Program-made: the position numbers and the translations under genes
Notes under the pieces: model-generated
Databases searched by the model: none
What the model was told of the DNA's origin: nothing
What the model saw: only the letters and a program-made list of their open reading frames with translations
Part shown: positions 10,023-17,447 of the stretch, one piece after another
Layout of the letters: each line of letters begins with the position of its first letter
Numbering within the stretch: the first letter of the stretch is position 1
Source: Candidatus Cloacimonadota bacterium
GTDB lineage: Bacteria > Cloacimonadota > Cloacimonadia > Cloacimonadales > Cloacimonadaceae
DNA length: 19,433 nucleotides
Direction: 5' to 3'
Assembly (NCBI GenBank): GCA_028681035.1
Contig: JAQUJJ010000064.1
Coordinates: 1 to 19,433 of the forward strand

Positions 10023-10045
10023 CAATATCATCAAAAATGATATTG
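10023..10045. repeat. Inverted repeat with 9-bp stem and 5-base loop
   Basis: CAATATCAT and ATGATATTG are exact complements separated by CAAAA. No T-run follows on either side, so it does not look like an intrinsic terminator. It ends about 80 bases before the predicted -35 box of the RiPP operon, which would fit an upstream operator or a DNA cruciform; function is unproven. Confidence 0.4.
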
Positions 10046-10126
10046 GTGGAACTCCATTACGAGTTTGGACTCATATGATTGTCTACACAATACATGAGAG
10101 GTAATATGAAGAACAGCATTTAGGGC

Positions 10127-10154
10127 TTGACAAGATGGCTGTGTGTAGTAAATT
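10127..10154 (+). promoter_or_regulatory. Predicted sigma-70-type promoter of the RiPP operon
   Basis: A perfect TTGACA (10127-10132) and TAAATT (10149-10154, four of six consensus positions) are separated by 16 bases. Transcription would begin near 10162, leaving about 70 bases of leader before the precursor start at 10233. No other promoter of this quality is seen before the downstream genes, which are packed as one operon. The call rests only on consensus matching. Confidence 0.45.
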
Positions 10155-10232
10155 GTTATCATAGGTGGATTGGGTTGCTCAAGTAATGGATCAACTCATT
10201 TCACGGTCATTAAAAAAGCGAGGTTAACTACG

Positions 10233-10439
10233 TTGAAGAACCAAGATAAAAAAGAAGAAAAGCCTGATGTAAAGATTGAAGACACTAAGTTAAGCTTTAA
10301 ATTCAGCTTTTCCAAGCCTAATGACATGGATAGGGAACTTAATGAAGCGATTATTGCTTTTGCAAAAGAGCATCACTTAAGCGCTTCTCAATCCACATGC
10401 TGCGGAGCATCCAAAGGCAAGAATAGAAACGGTAACTGA
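10233..10439 (+). CDS. TOMM/LAP RiPP precursor peptide
   Basis: Predicted 68-residue ribosomal precursor, substrate of the three azole-forming enzymes encoded directly downstream. I chose the TTG at 10233 because GCGAGG lies about nine bases upstream; an earlier in-frame TTG at 10170 has its purine run too close, and the later ATG at 10326 has no ribosome site. The N-terminal part is highly charged (KNQDKKEEK), followed by a strand-like FKFSFSKP (22-29) that could be the part gripped by the leader-binding domain, then a helix-like stretch (33-48). The tail, from about residue 50, holds nearly all the modifiable residues: Ser50, Ser52, Ser54, Thr55, Cys56, Cys57 and Ser60, ending KGKNRNGN. The contiguous S-T-C-C is the best candidate for linked oxazole/thiazole rings. 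No Gly-Gly cleavage site is evident. Assignment rests on size, composition and position rather than on a family match. Confidence 0.72.
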   Translation: MKNQDKKEEKPDVKIEDTKLSFKFSFSKPNDMDRELNEAIIAFAKEHHLSASQSTCCGASKGKNRNGN

Positions 10440-10461
10440 TGAAAGGTTATCTGGATTCTCT

Positions 10462-11520
10462 ATGTTTCGAGATAGTAGCATTCTTGTTTTTCGGTCAGAT
10501 GTATTCCTAAGAGAGAGTAAATCAGGTAACTGGGAAGTTTTTTCTGATCATTTAGGATTGATCAAACAGGCTGATTTTGACGGTAAAGGATTGACCGTTA
10601 GTAGCATAATGAGGGATGCTCTTGATGGGGTTAATACTGTTGGAAACATAAAAAGTATTATGTCTGAGAAAGGTTTCGCTAAAGATGAAACTGATTTAGT
10701 GATAAAATCTCTTTTTCAAGCGGGCTTAATTGCCGTATTGGACGAGTCTAATAATGACGACTTGCACTATGAAGATATTGCTCAAAGAAACTCACTTTCT
10801 TTTTTAACTGCTCACCCAAACAAAGTGATTGAATCACTATCAAAGTACTCTTGTTATATACACGATAAACTCGGATTTGGCCTTTATCTCGGTTATTATC
10901 TCAAATTAACTGGCTTCACAGATATCAACTGGGGTGCTAGTAATACCACTAATCAGCTTGGATCTTCTGAATACATTGATTTATATAGCAAGCTAGTATC
11001 CGCCAAAGCTCAATCTTTCAACGATTTTGTTCAGTATTCAGAGGGGAAAAAAGTAATTGTTTTCGGGTTTGATACCCAATTAGATAACTTGATCAAGCTA
11101 AACGAAGAATCCTATTCAGATGGAAGTTATTATCTACCAGTTTTGAGTATAGGGCAAATCCTTTATTGTGGCCCTTTTGTTAAACCCGGGATTTCTCCTT
11201 GCATGAAGTGTATAAGTAGAAAGTATGAAGACATTCAGGGTGCCAACATGACTACGTTACGTTTTTCTAACGTCTTGCAAGGGTCGATTCCAGCTTGGCA
11301 CTCGGTTATTGCAAACATCGCGGGTCAGGTTTTTAACACATTAACAAGACCTTGGGGCTCACTGCTTTCTAATAATGTTCTTGCATATGATAACCGAGAT
11401 ATTTCGTCAAAGCATTTCAGAGTATTAAAAGATCCAAGATGCCCTATATGCGGAGCATTAAGTATTCATCCAGAAACGACATCAATAACTTCTGCTAACA
11501 AACATCATCGACATGAATAG
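10462..11520 (+). CDS. TOMM cyclodehydratase E1-like partner with leader-binding domain (C protein)
   Basis: 352-residue protein of the SagC/BalhC type, also named TOMM precursor leader peptide-binding protein. The N-terminal ~95 residues look like the small winged-helix RRE (PqqD-like) domain that holds the precursor leader. The rest is a degenerate E1/ThiF-like fold with two CxxC pairs, Cys247/Cys250 and Cys327/Cys330, expected to bind one structural zinc as in fused cyclodehydratases such as TruD. No intact GxGxxG is seen, as expected for a protein that presents substrate and activates its YcaO partner rather than using ATP itself. It starts 22 bases after the precursor stop, with only a weak GGA ribosome site. 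Its last eight bases overlap the YcaO start, implying coupled synthesis of the two subunits. The sequence gives no sign that it is fused to, or truncated from, a larger enzyme. Confidence 0.85.
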   Translation: MFRDSSILVFRSDVFLRESKSGNWEVFSDHLGLIKQADFDGKGLTVSSIMRDALDGVNTVGNIKSIMSEKGFAKDETDLVIKSLFQAGLIAVLDESNNDDLHYEDIAQRNSLSFLTAHPNKVIESLSKYSCYIHDKLGFGLYLGYYLKLTGFTDINWGASNTTNQLGSSEYIDLYSKLVSAKAQSFNDFVQYSEGKKVIVFGFDTQLDNLIKLNEESYSDGSYYLPVLSIGQILYCGPFVKPGISPCMKCISRKYEDIQGANMTTLRFSNVLQGSIPAWHSVIANIAGQVFNTLTRPWGSLLSNNVLAYDNRDISSKHFRVLKDPRCPICGALSIHPETTSITSANKHHRHE

Positions 11521-12793
11521 ATCTGTTACATGGATGGACTTTCAAGATGAAATTATAGGGCCATTTGGTATCTTAGAGGACGTGTTCAAGATACTTCTTG
11601 AACCAGATAAGTTTCCTCTTCATATGTACGGTGCACAACTGAGTAAAAATCATGGAGACTTGTTAGATGAAAGTGAGGATAGGCTTCCAGCATGTGGCGT
11701 TGGGTTTAACCCATCACATGCCAAGGCATCTGCAATTGCTGAAGCTCTTGAGAGATACTCGTTGATAACCTGGTATCCCAGTATCGAATCAGTATATGAT
11801 TATAGAAACGTTCGAAGTGATTTAGCTGGCTATGAATTTCCAATTTCGTTTCCCCCATCATTCAAAGTCAGTAATATCTCAACACAAACCATTTTCAGGG
11901 AATCAAGATTCTGTTATCCACAAGTATATTCAAAAAGGATACCGGTACCAGTGGGCTTGCTAACTTTAACTGATGGCTTCATTGGGCTTCAAAGTTCGAA
12001 TGGTATGGCTACAGGAAACAGTTTGACTGAGGCTGCTATATACGCTCTGTACGAAGTAATTGAAAGAGATACACTCATGTTGGCGTGGTACCGTGAAATA
12101 AGAGGCATCAGGCTAAATCCATTCCAGTACATCAATGAGAACTTGGCTCATGTTTTAAGTACCAACAATATGCGAACCATACACTTAAGATGTTGTTATT
12201 ATATATCAGATTTCAACGTCCCGGTATTTCTATCAGCTTTTATAGAAGGCTCATTAGAAAGCCCATTATCAGTTTCTCTTGGATCAGCTTGCTCTTTAAA
12301 CATCAGAAGTGGGATAGAGCGTTCGATAAAAGAAGCTATTCTGTCCTGGCATGGGTCTCGCGATCTTATCTCTCAGAAAGGACGAATTGGTGATAAACAG
12401 ATAGAGATTAAGAACTTCAGCGACCACTTGCTTTATTGCCATAATTCTAAACAAGCCAAGTCAGTAGCTCAATGGATTTGTCAATCTACTGATATGCAAC
12501 TTGACCATTTAAGAGAGTATTCTGATGAGGAGGATGATTTCGAGTGTTTAACAAAAAGAATTACAATAAATGGCTTCGAATATTTGATATTCGATATGAC
12601 TCCAGAGGAGATTTTGCAAACTAAGCTTGGATTAAAGGTCGCAAGAGCTATTGTCCCCGGAACCATACCATTGTCAGTCGGAAACTGGAATGTTAAGTGG
12701 ATTAAGAGGATGAAAACACCCCCTGATTTTGTTGTTGGGGAATATGCAAAAGGCAAGAAACACTGGGTCACTCAGCCTCACCCATTTCCATGA
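11513..12793 (+). CDS. YcaO-type azoline cyclodehydratase (TOMM D protein)
   Basis: 426-residue YcaO ATPase that uses ATP to phosphorylate backbone amides so that Cys, Ser or Thr side chains close into thiazoline or oxazoline rings. ATP/Mg-binding residues typical of the family are visible: E77-A-L-E80-R81, N163-G-M-A-T-G168 and E181-V-I-E184-R185. The protein ends exactly in P422-H-P-F-P426, the PxPxP tail that in azole-forming YcaO enzymes reaches into the active site and is needed for activity. That tail separates it from YcaO proteins for thioamides or ribosomal protein modification. The ATG at 11513 overlaps the preceding gene by eight bases and lacks its own ribosome site, consistent with translational coupling. 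It should act in the cytoplasm as a complex with the E1-like partner on the precursor encoded at 10233. Confidence 0.93.
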   Translation: MNRSVTWMDFQDEIIGPFGILEDVFKILLEPDKFPLHMYGAQLSKNHGDLLDESEDRLPACGVGFNPSHAKASAIAEALERYSLITWYPSIESVYDYRNVRSDLAGYEFPISFPPSFKVSNISTQTIFRESRFCYPQVYSKRIPVPVGLLTLTDGFIGLQSSNGMATGNSLTEAAIYALYEVIERDTLMLAWYREIRGIRLNPFQYINENLAHVLSTNNMRTIHLRCCYYISDFNVPVFLSAFIEGSLESPLSVSLGSACSLNIRSGIERSIKEAILSWHGSRDLISQKGRIGDKQIEIKNFSDHLLYCHNSKQAKSVAQWICQSTDMQLDHLREYSDEEDDFECLTKRITINGFEYLIFDMTPEEILQTKLGLKVARAIVPGTIPLSVGNWNVKWIKRMKTPPDFVVGEYAKGKKHWVTQPHPFP

Positions 12794-12799
12794 GAATCA

Positions 12800-13663
12800 A
12801 TGAACGAGTTTCTTAAAAACATCAAATCTGCAGTTTACAAACATGATGATTCTGCCCAAGAATCAGTCGGTGAGTTGTTTTGGGTTAACACTAAGATGTT
12901 TGATCTAAAACATACTCTCATAGCAGAGGACCCAATATTTGAAACAAATCTGGACATTGAATTAGATCAAAAGAGGTTTTTATCTGATTTGATCATTGAG
13001 AGCGGGAAGAGATACAATTGCTTTCCTAGACAAAAGCTTAATCTGCCAAGACCTATTAAAAAACACTTCAGCAATCTGATTAAGTCTCGATCAAGTACAA
13101 GAGAATTCAATCCTTATGGTATGCTCTCGATGAATGATCTATCAGATATTTTCTTCTACACATATGGCTTTACAGTTTATGACTCCAAGAGCAAAGCCTT
13201 TAAAAGATCTATACCTTCTGCTGGCGGCTTGTATTCACTTGCGTTGTATGCTATATGTAACAATGTTGAGGGTTTTAAAAGAAATAGTATTATCCATTAT
13301 GCAGCCCATGATCATAGCGTAGATCTGTTATCTGAGTATCCCGATCTTCAGATGTCTTCATATTTTGAGGATTCGAACTGGATCAATGATGCTGCAATGG
13401 TGATGTTAATATCCGGTATACCTGCCCGTATGGAATGGAAATATGGGGAACGTGCCTGGCGATTCATCCAACTGGAAGCTGGACACGCTGCTCAAAATAC
13501 TCAGTTAACATCAACTGCCTTAGATATACAGTCTTGTCCAGTGGTTGCCTTTTATGATGATAAAATTGGTCACCTAATTGGTGTTGATTGCCTCACAGAG
13601 GTAGTCCTATATGCGATTGTTTTAGGAATAATTGACAACGGAGCAAGCCATGAAACACAATAA
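12800..13663 (+). CDS. SagB-type FMN-dependent azoline dehydrogenase
   Basis: 287-residue nitroreductase-fold enzyme of the SagB/McbC type, which uses FMN to oxidise azolines to aromatic azoles. Diagnostic elements are R97-S-S-T-R-E-F103 (flavin phosphate contact in this fold), P139-S-A-G-G-L-Y145, and the helix E217-R-A-W-R-F-I-Q-L-E-A-G-H229, which is strongly conserved in SagB-type proteins. The first ~90 residues form a poorly conserved extension common in the group. It starts six bases after the YcaO stop, with GAG as a weak ribosome site, and its end overlaps the next gene by 14 bases. With this gene the operon has a complete ring-forming and oxidising set, so the product should carry oxidised thiazoles/oxazoles. 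No second dehydrogenase is present in the window. Confidence 0.9.
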   Translation: MNEFLKNIKSAVYKHDDSAQESVGELFWVNTKMFDLKHTLIAEDPIFETNLDIELDQKRFLSDLIIESGKRYNCFPRQKLNLPRPIKKHFSNLIKSRSSTREFNPYGMLSMNDLSDIFFYTYGFTVYDSKSKAFKRSIPSAGGLYSLALYAICNNVEGFKRNSIIHYAAHDHSVDLLSEYPDLQMSSYFEDSNWINDAAMVMLISGIPARMEWKYGERAWRFIQLEAGHAAQNTQLTSTALDIQSCPVVAFYDDKIGHLIGVDCLTEVVLYAIVLGIIDNGASHETQ

Positions 13664-14783
13664 TCTGCTTATTATTGTGGCCGTAATTGTTTTGATTACT
13701 GCCACCATATTGTTTGGATGCAAGCAAAAGCCGGTTGATAACACTATCAGAGTGGGAGTTATTCTCCCCCTAACTGGTGATTCTGCTTATATGGGAGTGG
13801 CGTTTAAGAGCGGAATGGATTTAGCTCTTGAACAGTATGAGCAAAAACGTGCCGCAGAGAAACTTCCTGAAGTTAAAATATTCTATGAAGACAGCATGGA
13901 TTTGAGCAAGAATGCGGTTTCAGCTTATCAAAAACTAAAAAGCATAGATAAAGTTGATATGTATATCTGTGTTTCGGGAGGGTGGAAAGCTTTAATACCC
14001 TTGGCGAATGCTGATAAAAAAGTTCTGTTCTGCTCAGCTGTGTCACCCTCGAAAGTAACTGAGGGAAGTGACTGGACATTTAGGTTCTACACGAGCGCAG
14101 ATGCAGATGCAGCATTGATGGCAAAATATGCGATAGAGAAATTAGCTTTGCAAAAAATTGGTATTCTATATGTGAATGACGATTTTGGTTCTAGCTACAA
14201 GGATGTTTTTTCATCAGTATTTACGGAAGGTACCAACAATGCGGTAATTACAGAGGGCTTCAATCCCAGTGACAGCGATTTTCGCACAGTCTTGGCAAAA
14301 TTTAAAACTCAGAAGATTGATGGTTTATACCTCCTTGGTTATGGGACAAACATGGGCTTAGTCCCAAAGCAAATGAAAGAAATCGGACTAAATGCTACAT
14401 TCCTAAGCATTGGAACGATCAGTTTACCTGATGTGATGCAACTTGCAGGGAACAGCATAAATGGCACATTTTATACAACTACAAAATTCAATGCATTTAT
14501 GCCTGAGACTAAGGAATTGATTGACTTTGTAGGCGATTACAAAACGAAGTATAATCAACAACCCATGTTCTTTGAGGTTTTTGGCTTTGATTCCTTCAAT
14601 ATCCTTGCGTCTGTTTTCAAGAATAGCGGGAAAGACAGTGACAAGATCAGACAAGGATTATTGGCTGTTAAGAACTACAAAGCAGCAGTGGGAGAAGTAA
14701 GCTTTGACGATAACCGCGAAGCAAGCTTCCCGTTGATAGTCCGACAAATCCGCAATGGCGAACTAGTAGATGCAGAGTGGTAA
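13650..14783 (+). CDS. Lipoprotein substrate-binding protein of a Liv-type ABC importer
   Basis: 377-residue periplasmic-type binding protein of the Leu/Ile/Val-binding (Peripla_BP_6, receptor-like) family. The ATG at 13650 has CGGAG six bases upstream and gives a clean lipoprotein signal: K2, a hydrophobic core, then L21-F-G-C24, with Cys24 the expected lipidated residue. The mature part begins with the family's typical IRVGVILPLTGD. Members bind branched-chain amino acids, other amino acids, urea or amides, and some aromatic compounds; the ligand cannot be told from this sequence. It overlaps the SagB-type gene by 14 bases, so it is part of the RiPP operon, and its permeases lie about 3.5 kb downstream after two intervening genes. 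That linkage makes an azole peptide, a fragment of it, or a related metabolite a possible ligand; this is inference. Confidence 0.88.
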   Translation: MKHNNLLIIVAVIVLITATILFGCKQKPVDNTIRVGVILPLTGDSAYMGVAFKSGMDLALEQYEQKRAAEKLPEVKIFYEDSMDLSKNAVSAYQKLKSIDKVDMYICVSGGWKALIPLANADKKVLFCSAVSPSKVTEGSDWTFRFYTSADADAALMAKYAIEKLALQKIGILYVNDDFGSSYKDVFSSVFTEGTNNAVITEGFNPSDSDFRTVLAKFKTQKIDGLYLLGYGTNMGLVPKQMKEIGLNATFLSIGTISLPDVMQLAGNSINGTFYTTTKFNAFMPETKELIDFVGDYKTKYNQQPMFFEVFGFDSFNILASVFKNSGKDSDKIRQGLLAVKNYKAAVGEVSFDDNREASFPLIVRQIRNGELVDAEW

Positions 14784-14786
14784 GAT

Positions 14787-17447
14787 ATGACTAAAGCTGA
14801 TTCACGTAGTTCGAAGGGAGGAAAACTCCTCCCTCCTGCGATTACTGATCCTAAAAATGTTGAAATGCTCAGAGATTTGACTACAGAGCTTGAAATGAAA
14901 ATAGAGCGTGCCTTGCGCTCTCTATTCACCAGTAGCGTGATGCCTTGGGAGCAATGGTTTATCAATGCTATTTCCAACCCTGATAATAGAGCCTCCCTTG
15001 GTATTCCCAACAATTTGGAAAAGATTGATATTAGCCATCTTATGGGTGGCAGGGAAGGCTTTCATGAGACTTTCCGGCGTACGAATCTCGAACGGCTTGG
15101 AATAATCATATCAGAATCTCTTAGAACCATTGTCTGCCATCCCCTAGCAGGCTCTGGGTTAAATCATTATGCCAAGACCGTAGAGACACTTTCTGCAGAA
15201 TTACTGAGAGAGCTTCGCTGGAACGAGTTTGACGGTTCTCTTAAGCATATGATTAGTAATAAATTAGAAATCCTTGTAAAAGATAAACTGCATACATTGT
15301 TTGACGCAATCAATAATATAGTCGAAAGGTACAATGACAACCAGGATGGAGAATTCAAAGTAAAGACTAACATTGATGAAGATGAATGCAAGGAAAGAGT
15401 AACTGAATGTATTTTGAAACTAATGGAAGTTATTGATGATCAGACGGATGCTGCTGATGCTTGTTTTTCTCCTTTCTTATCAGAAATTAATGTTGATTTG
15501 AGCAAGGAAAACCAGTCCGGAGTCGCTTATCCAAAAGCCAAAGATGAAGAACAATCCCAAATCCAAACAGAAATTGTTAATGTGCTAATAGATATACTTA
15601 ACGAATCGTCTGAATCAATTGAAAAAATTGACTGGAAAGATATCGAAGAGCTTACCTATGGGTATTGGCATAGTTATAAAGACCCGGCTATGAATGTAGT
15701 TCTCGATACACTTACAAGAGCCCGATATGATAAAACTATATTATCCAATAGATATGCGTGCAAAGTAATCGACTCGCTTGTTGACGGATATGTAGCATCC
15801 GTCGGCGTAAACAGTTGTTTGACCCTACTGTGGCTGTGCTCTGTAGTTACTTATTCAAGTCATGGTGCAGAAAAACAGTTGGATTTAATACTCAAAAACC
15901 ACTATTCAGAGCCAGTGGAGGATAGTAAAAACGCGTGTTTATCGCATACTGAGCCATTTCTTCACAATAAAAAGAGAGTTTTAGAGTCCTTGGGCGTTCT
16001 TCAAGAATTCAAGGATAAGCAGTATATCAAACGCGTGATTGCTGTCCCAGGTGCAATTGAGGTATGCGCATTTATAAATGCTAAATCTGATGACGAGCAT
16101 ATCAAGATATTGCCTTCTGAGTTTAAGCAGGGACTTGACGCATTATTGGAAAATGTTTTGTGTATTAATAACCGTACTCATGATGGGCAGAAACCACTAA
16201 AAGAATCTGACTGGGGGCACTTGTATTTCATGTGCAACAAGCTTGATGCCCTGTATTCATTTTGGATATGGTATCATGCAGACTTGCTGACACATCAGAG
16301 GCATACACTGCATAAAATTGGTAAATACTGGTATTCAGATATAGTGTACAATAAAGTAGAAAAAATTATCAAAGAAAAGGAGTTTTTTGCTGACAAATGC
16401 GATCTTGAAGAAACTCTTTTTGAGAAATTGTTCGAAGAGATAGGTAATGGGTATCAATTAACACCTCAAGTTGTTGATGCTCAGCGAACGGCCCTAATTG
16501 AAGATCAAAGAAATACTGATCATTGTATTTGTAAAAAAGTATGGAAAGGGAAAAGAAGGATAAAGGGAACTGAACAATCTGTTTTTTTGTTGGGAGGAGC
16601 TGGCTTTGGCAAGACGGAACTACTCAAGCAAATATATACACATAAAGATGATGCTCCCGTTACTGAAGAAAGAACTAGTTCTGAAGCAAACCAAGACGTA
16701 AACACATCTAGCCAGTCAATTCCAGCAAAGATGATTCAGCTAACCCCCCTATCTTTTGTAAAAACTTGCGACTTCTCTAATACTCTTAAGGAATATACAT
16801 CAGATCTAGTGTATCACCATAAGTGTGTTATTTTTATTGATGAATTGCACATAGAAACTCAACCTAGCATTTATGCGCTGTTACTTGTCCCATTGGGAGA
16901 AGGAGTTAAAAACTCAAGAAGCGATGCAAAACCGATTATCCCTATTTGTGGACTTGATGAGCCGTATGATAAATGCGAGTGGATAGATAACAACGAGTTA
17001 AACATCCATTTTGTATTTGCCAGTAGTAGATATCAGACTAAAAGGGTGTTTCTTGAAGAGGCATTCATAACCAAAAACACAGCGATGCGGGATTTTTCAA
17101 CAAGAGTACAACACTGGATTGAATTACCTGGGTTTCATTTAGTACCCGAGCAGAAACTAGCACTCGATGGTTTGGTTTTTCGTAAGACAGGTATATGTGA
17201 GGAAATGATAGGTAACAAAAAAAACGAGCCTACAGACATTACTTTGACAGTGCCTATGAATGCTATATCAGTCGACATAATGAAGAAGTTTCTCGATTTA
17301 AGCATTTCTTCTACAAGGGAATTCATGGCAAATAAAGATCCTCATGTCATACGTGACCGACTTAATGGTGCAAATGGTGTTGAGCGTCAAAACTCATACC
17401 CAGGATGGCTGTGGTCACATATGGAGGAACAATTCAATGGTAAGTAA
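14787..17447 (+). CDS. Large P-loop (AAA-like) ATPase, unrecognised family
   Basis: 886-residue protein with a clear nucleotide-binding core in its C-terminal third: Walker A G603-G-A-G-F-G-K-T610 and Walker B IFID685-E686, followed by a likely sensor strand (HFVFASSR). The first ~550 residues appear largely helical, charged and without recognisable motifs; the last ~150 contain no zinc-binding, protease (no HExxH) or nuclease pattern that I can see. No signal peptide or convincing membrane helix is present, so it is probably cytoplasmic. It starts three bases after the binding-protein stop and overlaps the next gene by 11 bases, so it belongs to the operon. Roles compatible with the context include remodelling a modification complex, driving precursor processing or delivery, or immunity, but none is shown by the sequence. 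STAND/NACHT- or AAA-type classifications are open; length and layout do not match ABC transporter ATPases (no LSGGQ). Confidence 0.82.
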   Translation: MTKADSRSSKGGKLLPPAITDPKNVEMLRDLTTELEMKIERALRSLFTSSVMPWEQWFINAISNPDNRASLGIPNNLEKIDISHLMGGREGFHETFRRTNLERLGIIISESLRTIVCHPLAGSGLNHYAKTVETLSAELLRELRWNEFDGSLKHMISNKLEILVKDKLHTLFDAINNIVERYNDNQDGEFKVKTNIDEDECKERVTECILKLMEVIDDQTDAADACFSPFLSEINVDLSKENQSGVAYPKAKDEEQSQIQTEIVNVLIDILNESSESIEKIDWKDIEELTYGYWHSYKDPAMNVVLDTLTRARYDKTILSNRYACKVIDSLVDGYVASVGVNSCLTLLWLCSVVTYSSHGAEKQLDLILKNHYSEPVEDSKNACLSHTEPFLHNKKRVLESLGVLQEFKDKQYIKRVIAVPGAIEVCAFINAKSDDEHIKILPSEFKQGLDALLENVLCINNRTHDGQKPLKESDWGHLYFMCNKLDALYSFWIWYHADLLTHQRHTLHKIGKYWYSDIVYNKVEKIIKEKEFFADKCDLEETLFEKLFEEIGNGYQLTPQVVDAQRTALIEDQRNTDHCICKKVWKGKRRIKGTEQSVFLLGGAGFGKTELLKQIYTHKDDAPVTEERTSSEANQDVNTSSQSIPAKMIQLTPLSFVKTCDFSNTLKEYTSDLVYHHKCVIFIDELHIETQPSIYALLLVPLGEGVKNSRSDAKPIIPICGLDEPYDKCEWIDNNELNIHFVFASSRYQTKRVFLEEAFITKNTAMRDFSTRVQHWIELPGFHLVPEQKLALDGLVFRKTGICEEMIGNKKNEPTDITLTVPMNAISVDIMKKFLDLSISSTREFMANKDPHVIRDRLNGANGVERQNSYPGWLWSHMEEQFNGK

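Larger units (their letters stand above)
9649..10126. other. Divergent intergenic region
   Basis: About 480 bases between the leftward defence operon and the promoter of the rightward RiPP operon. No frame here looks like a genuine gene. A 62-codon frame at 9916-10104 (+) is Cys-containing but lacks a ribosome site and any recognisable pattern. A 35-codon frame starting ATG-CCC-ACA near 9974 (+) and an ATG-less open stretch at about 9713-9913 (+) also look protein-like in part and could be relics of an older gene, but I cannot identify them. Two clear inverted repeats are listed separately. On the minus strand a TTGACA at 9757-9752 could be a -35 element for the defence operon, but the best -10 (TAGTAT, 9731-9726) is 20 bases away, too far for confidence. 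Confidence 0.6.

Noticed and set aside
10023..10045. Intrinsic terminator
   Set aside because: The stem is AT-rich and no T-run follows on either strand.
9916..10104. 62-codon Cys-containing frame (+) as a second precursor or small protein
   Set aside because: No ribosome site before the ATG, it lies upstream of the predicted promoter, and its composition does not resemble a leader-core peptide.
10170..10232. Longer precursor starting at TTG 10170 (starts GCSSNGST)
   Set aside because: The AGGTGG run is only one base from the TTG, whereas TTG 10233 has GCGAGG at a proper distance. The longer form remains possible.
12481..12771. 96-codon minus-strand frame
   Set aside because: Entirely inside the YcaO gene on the opposite strand, with no ribosome site or recognisable sequence; a shadow frame.
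17344..17436. Upstream ATG for the E1-like protein (31 extra residues)
   Set aside because: These codons overlap the ATPase gene in another frame and do not look like an E1 N-terminus; GGAGG points to ATG 17437.
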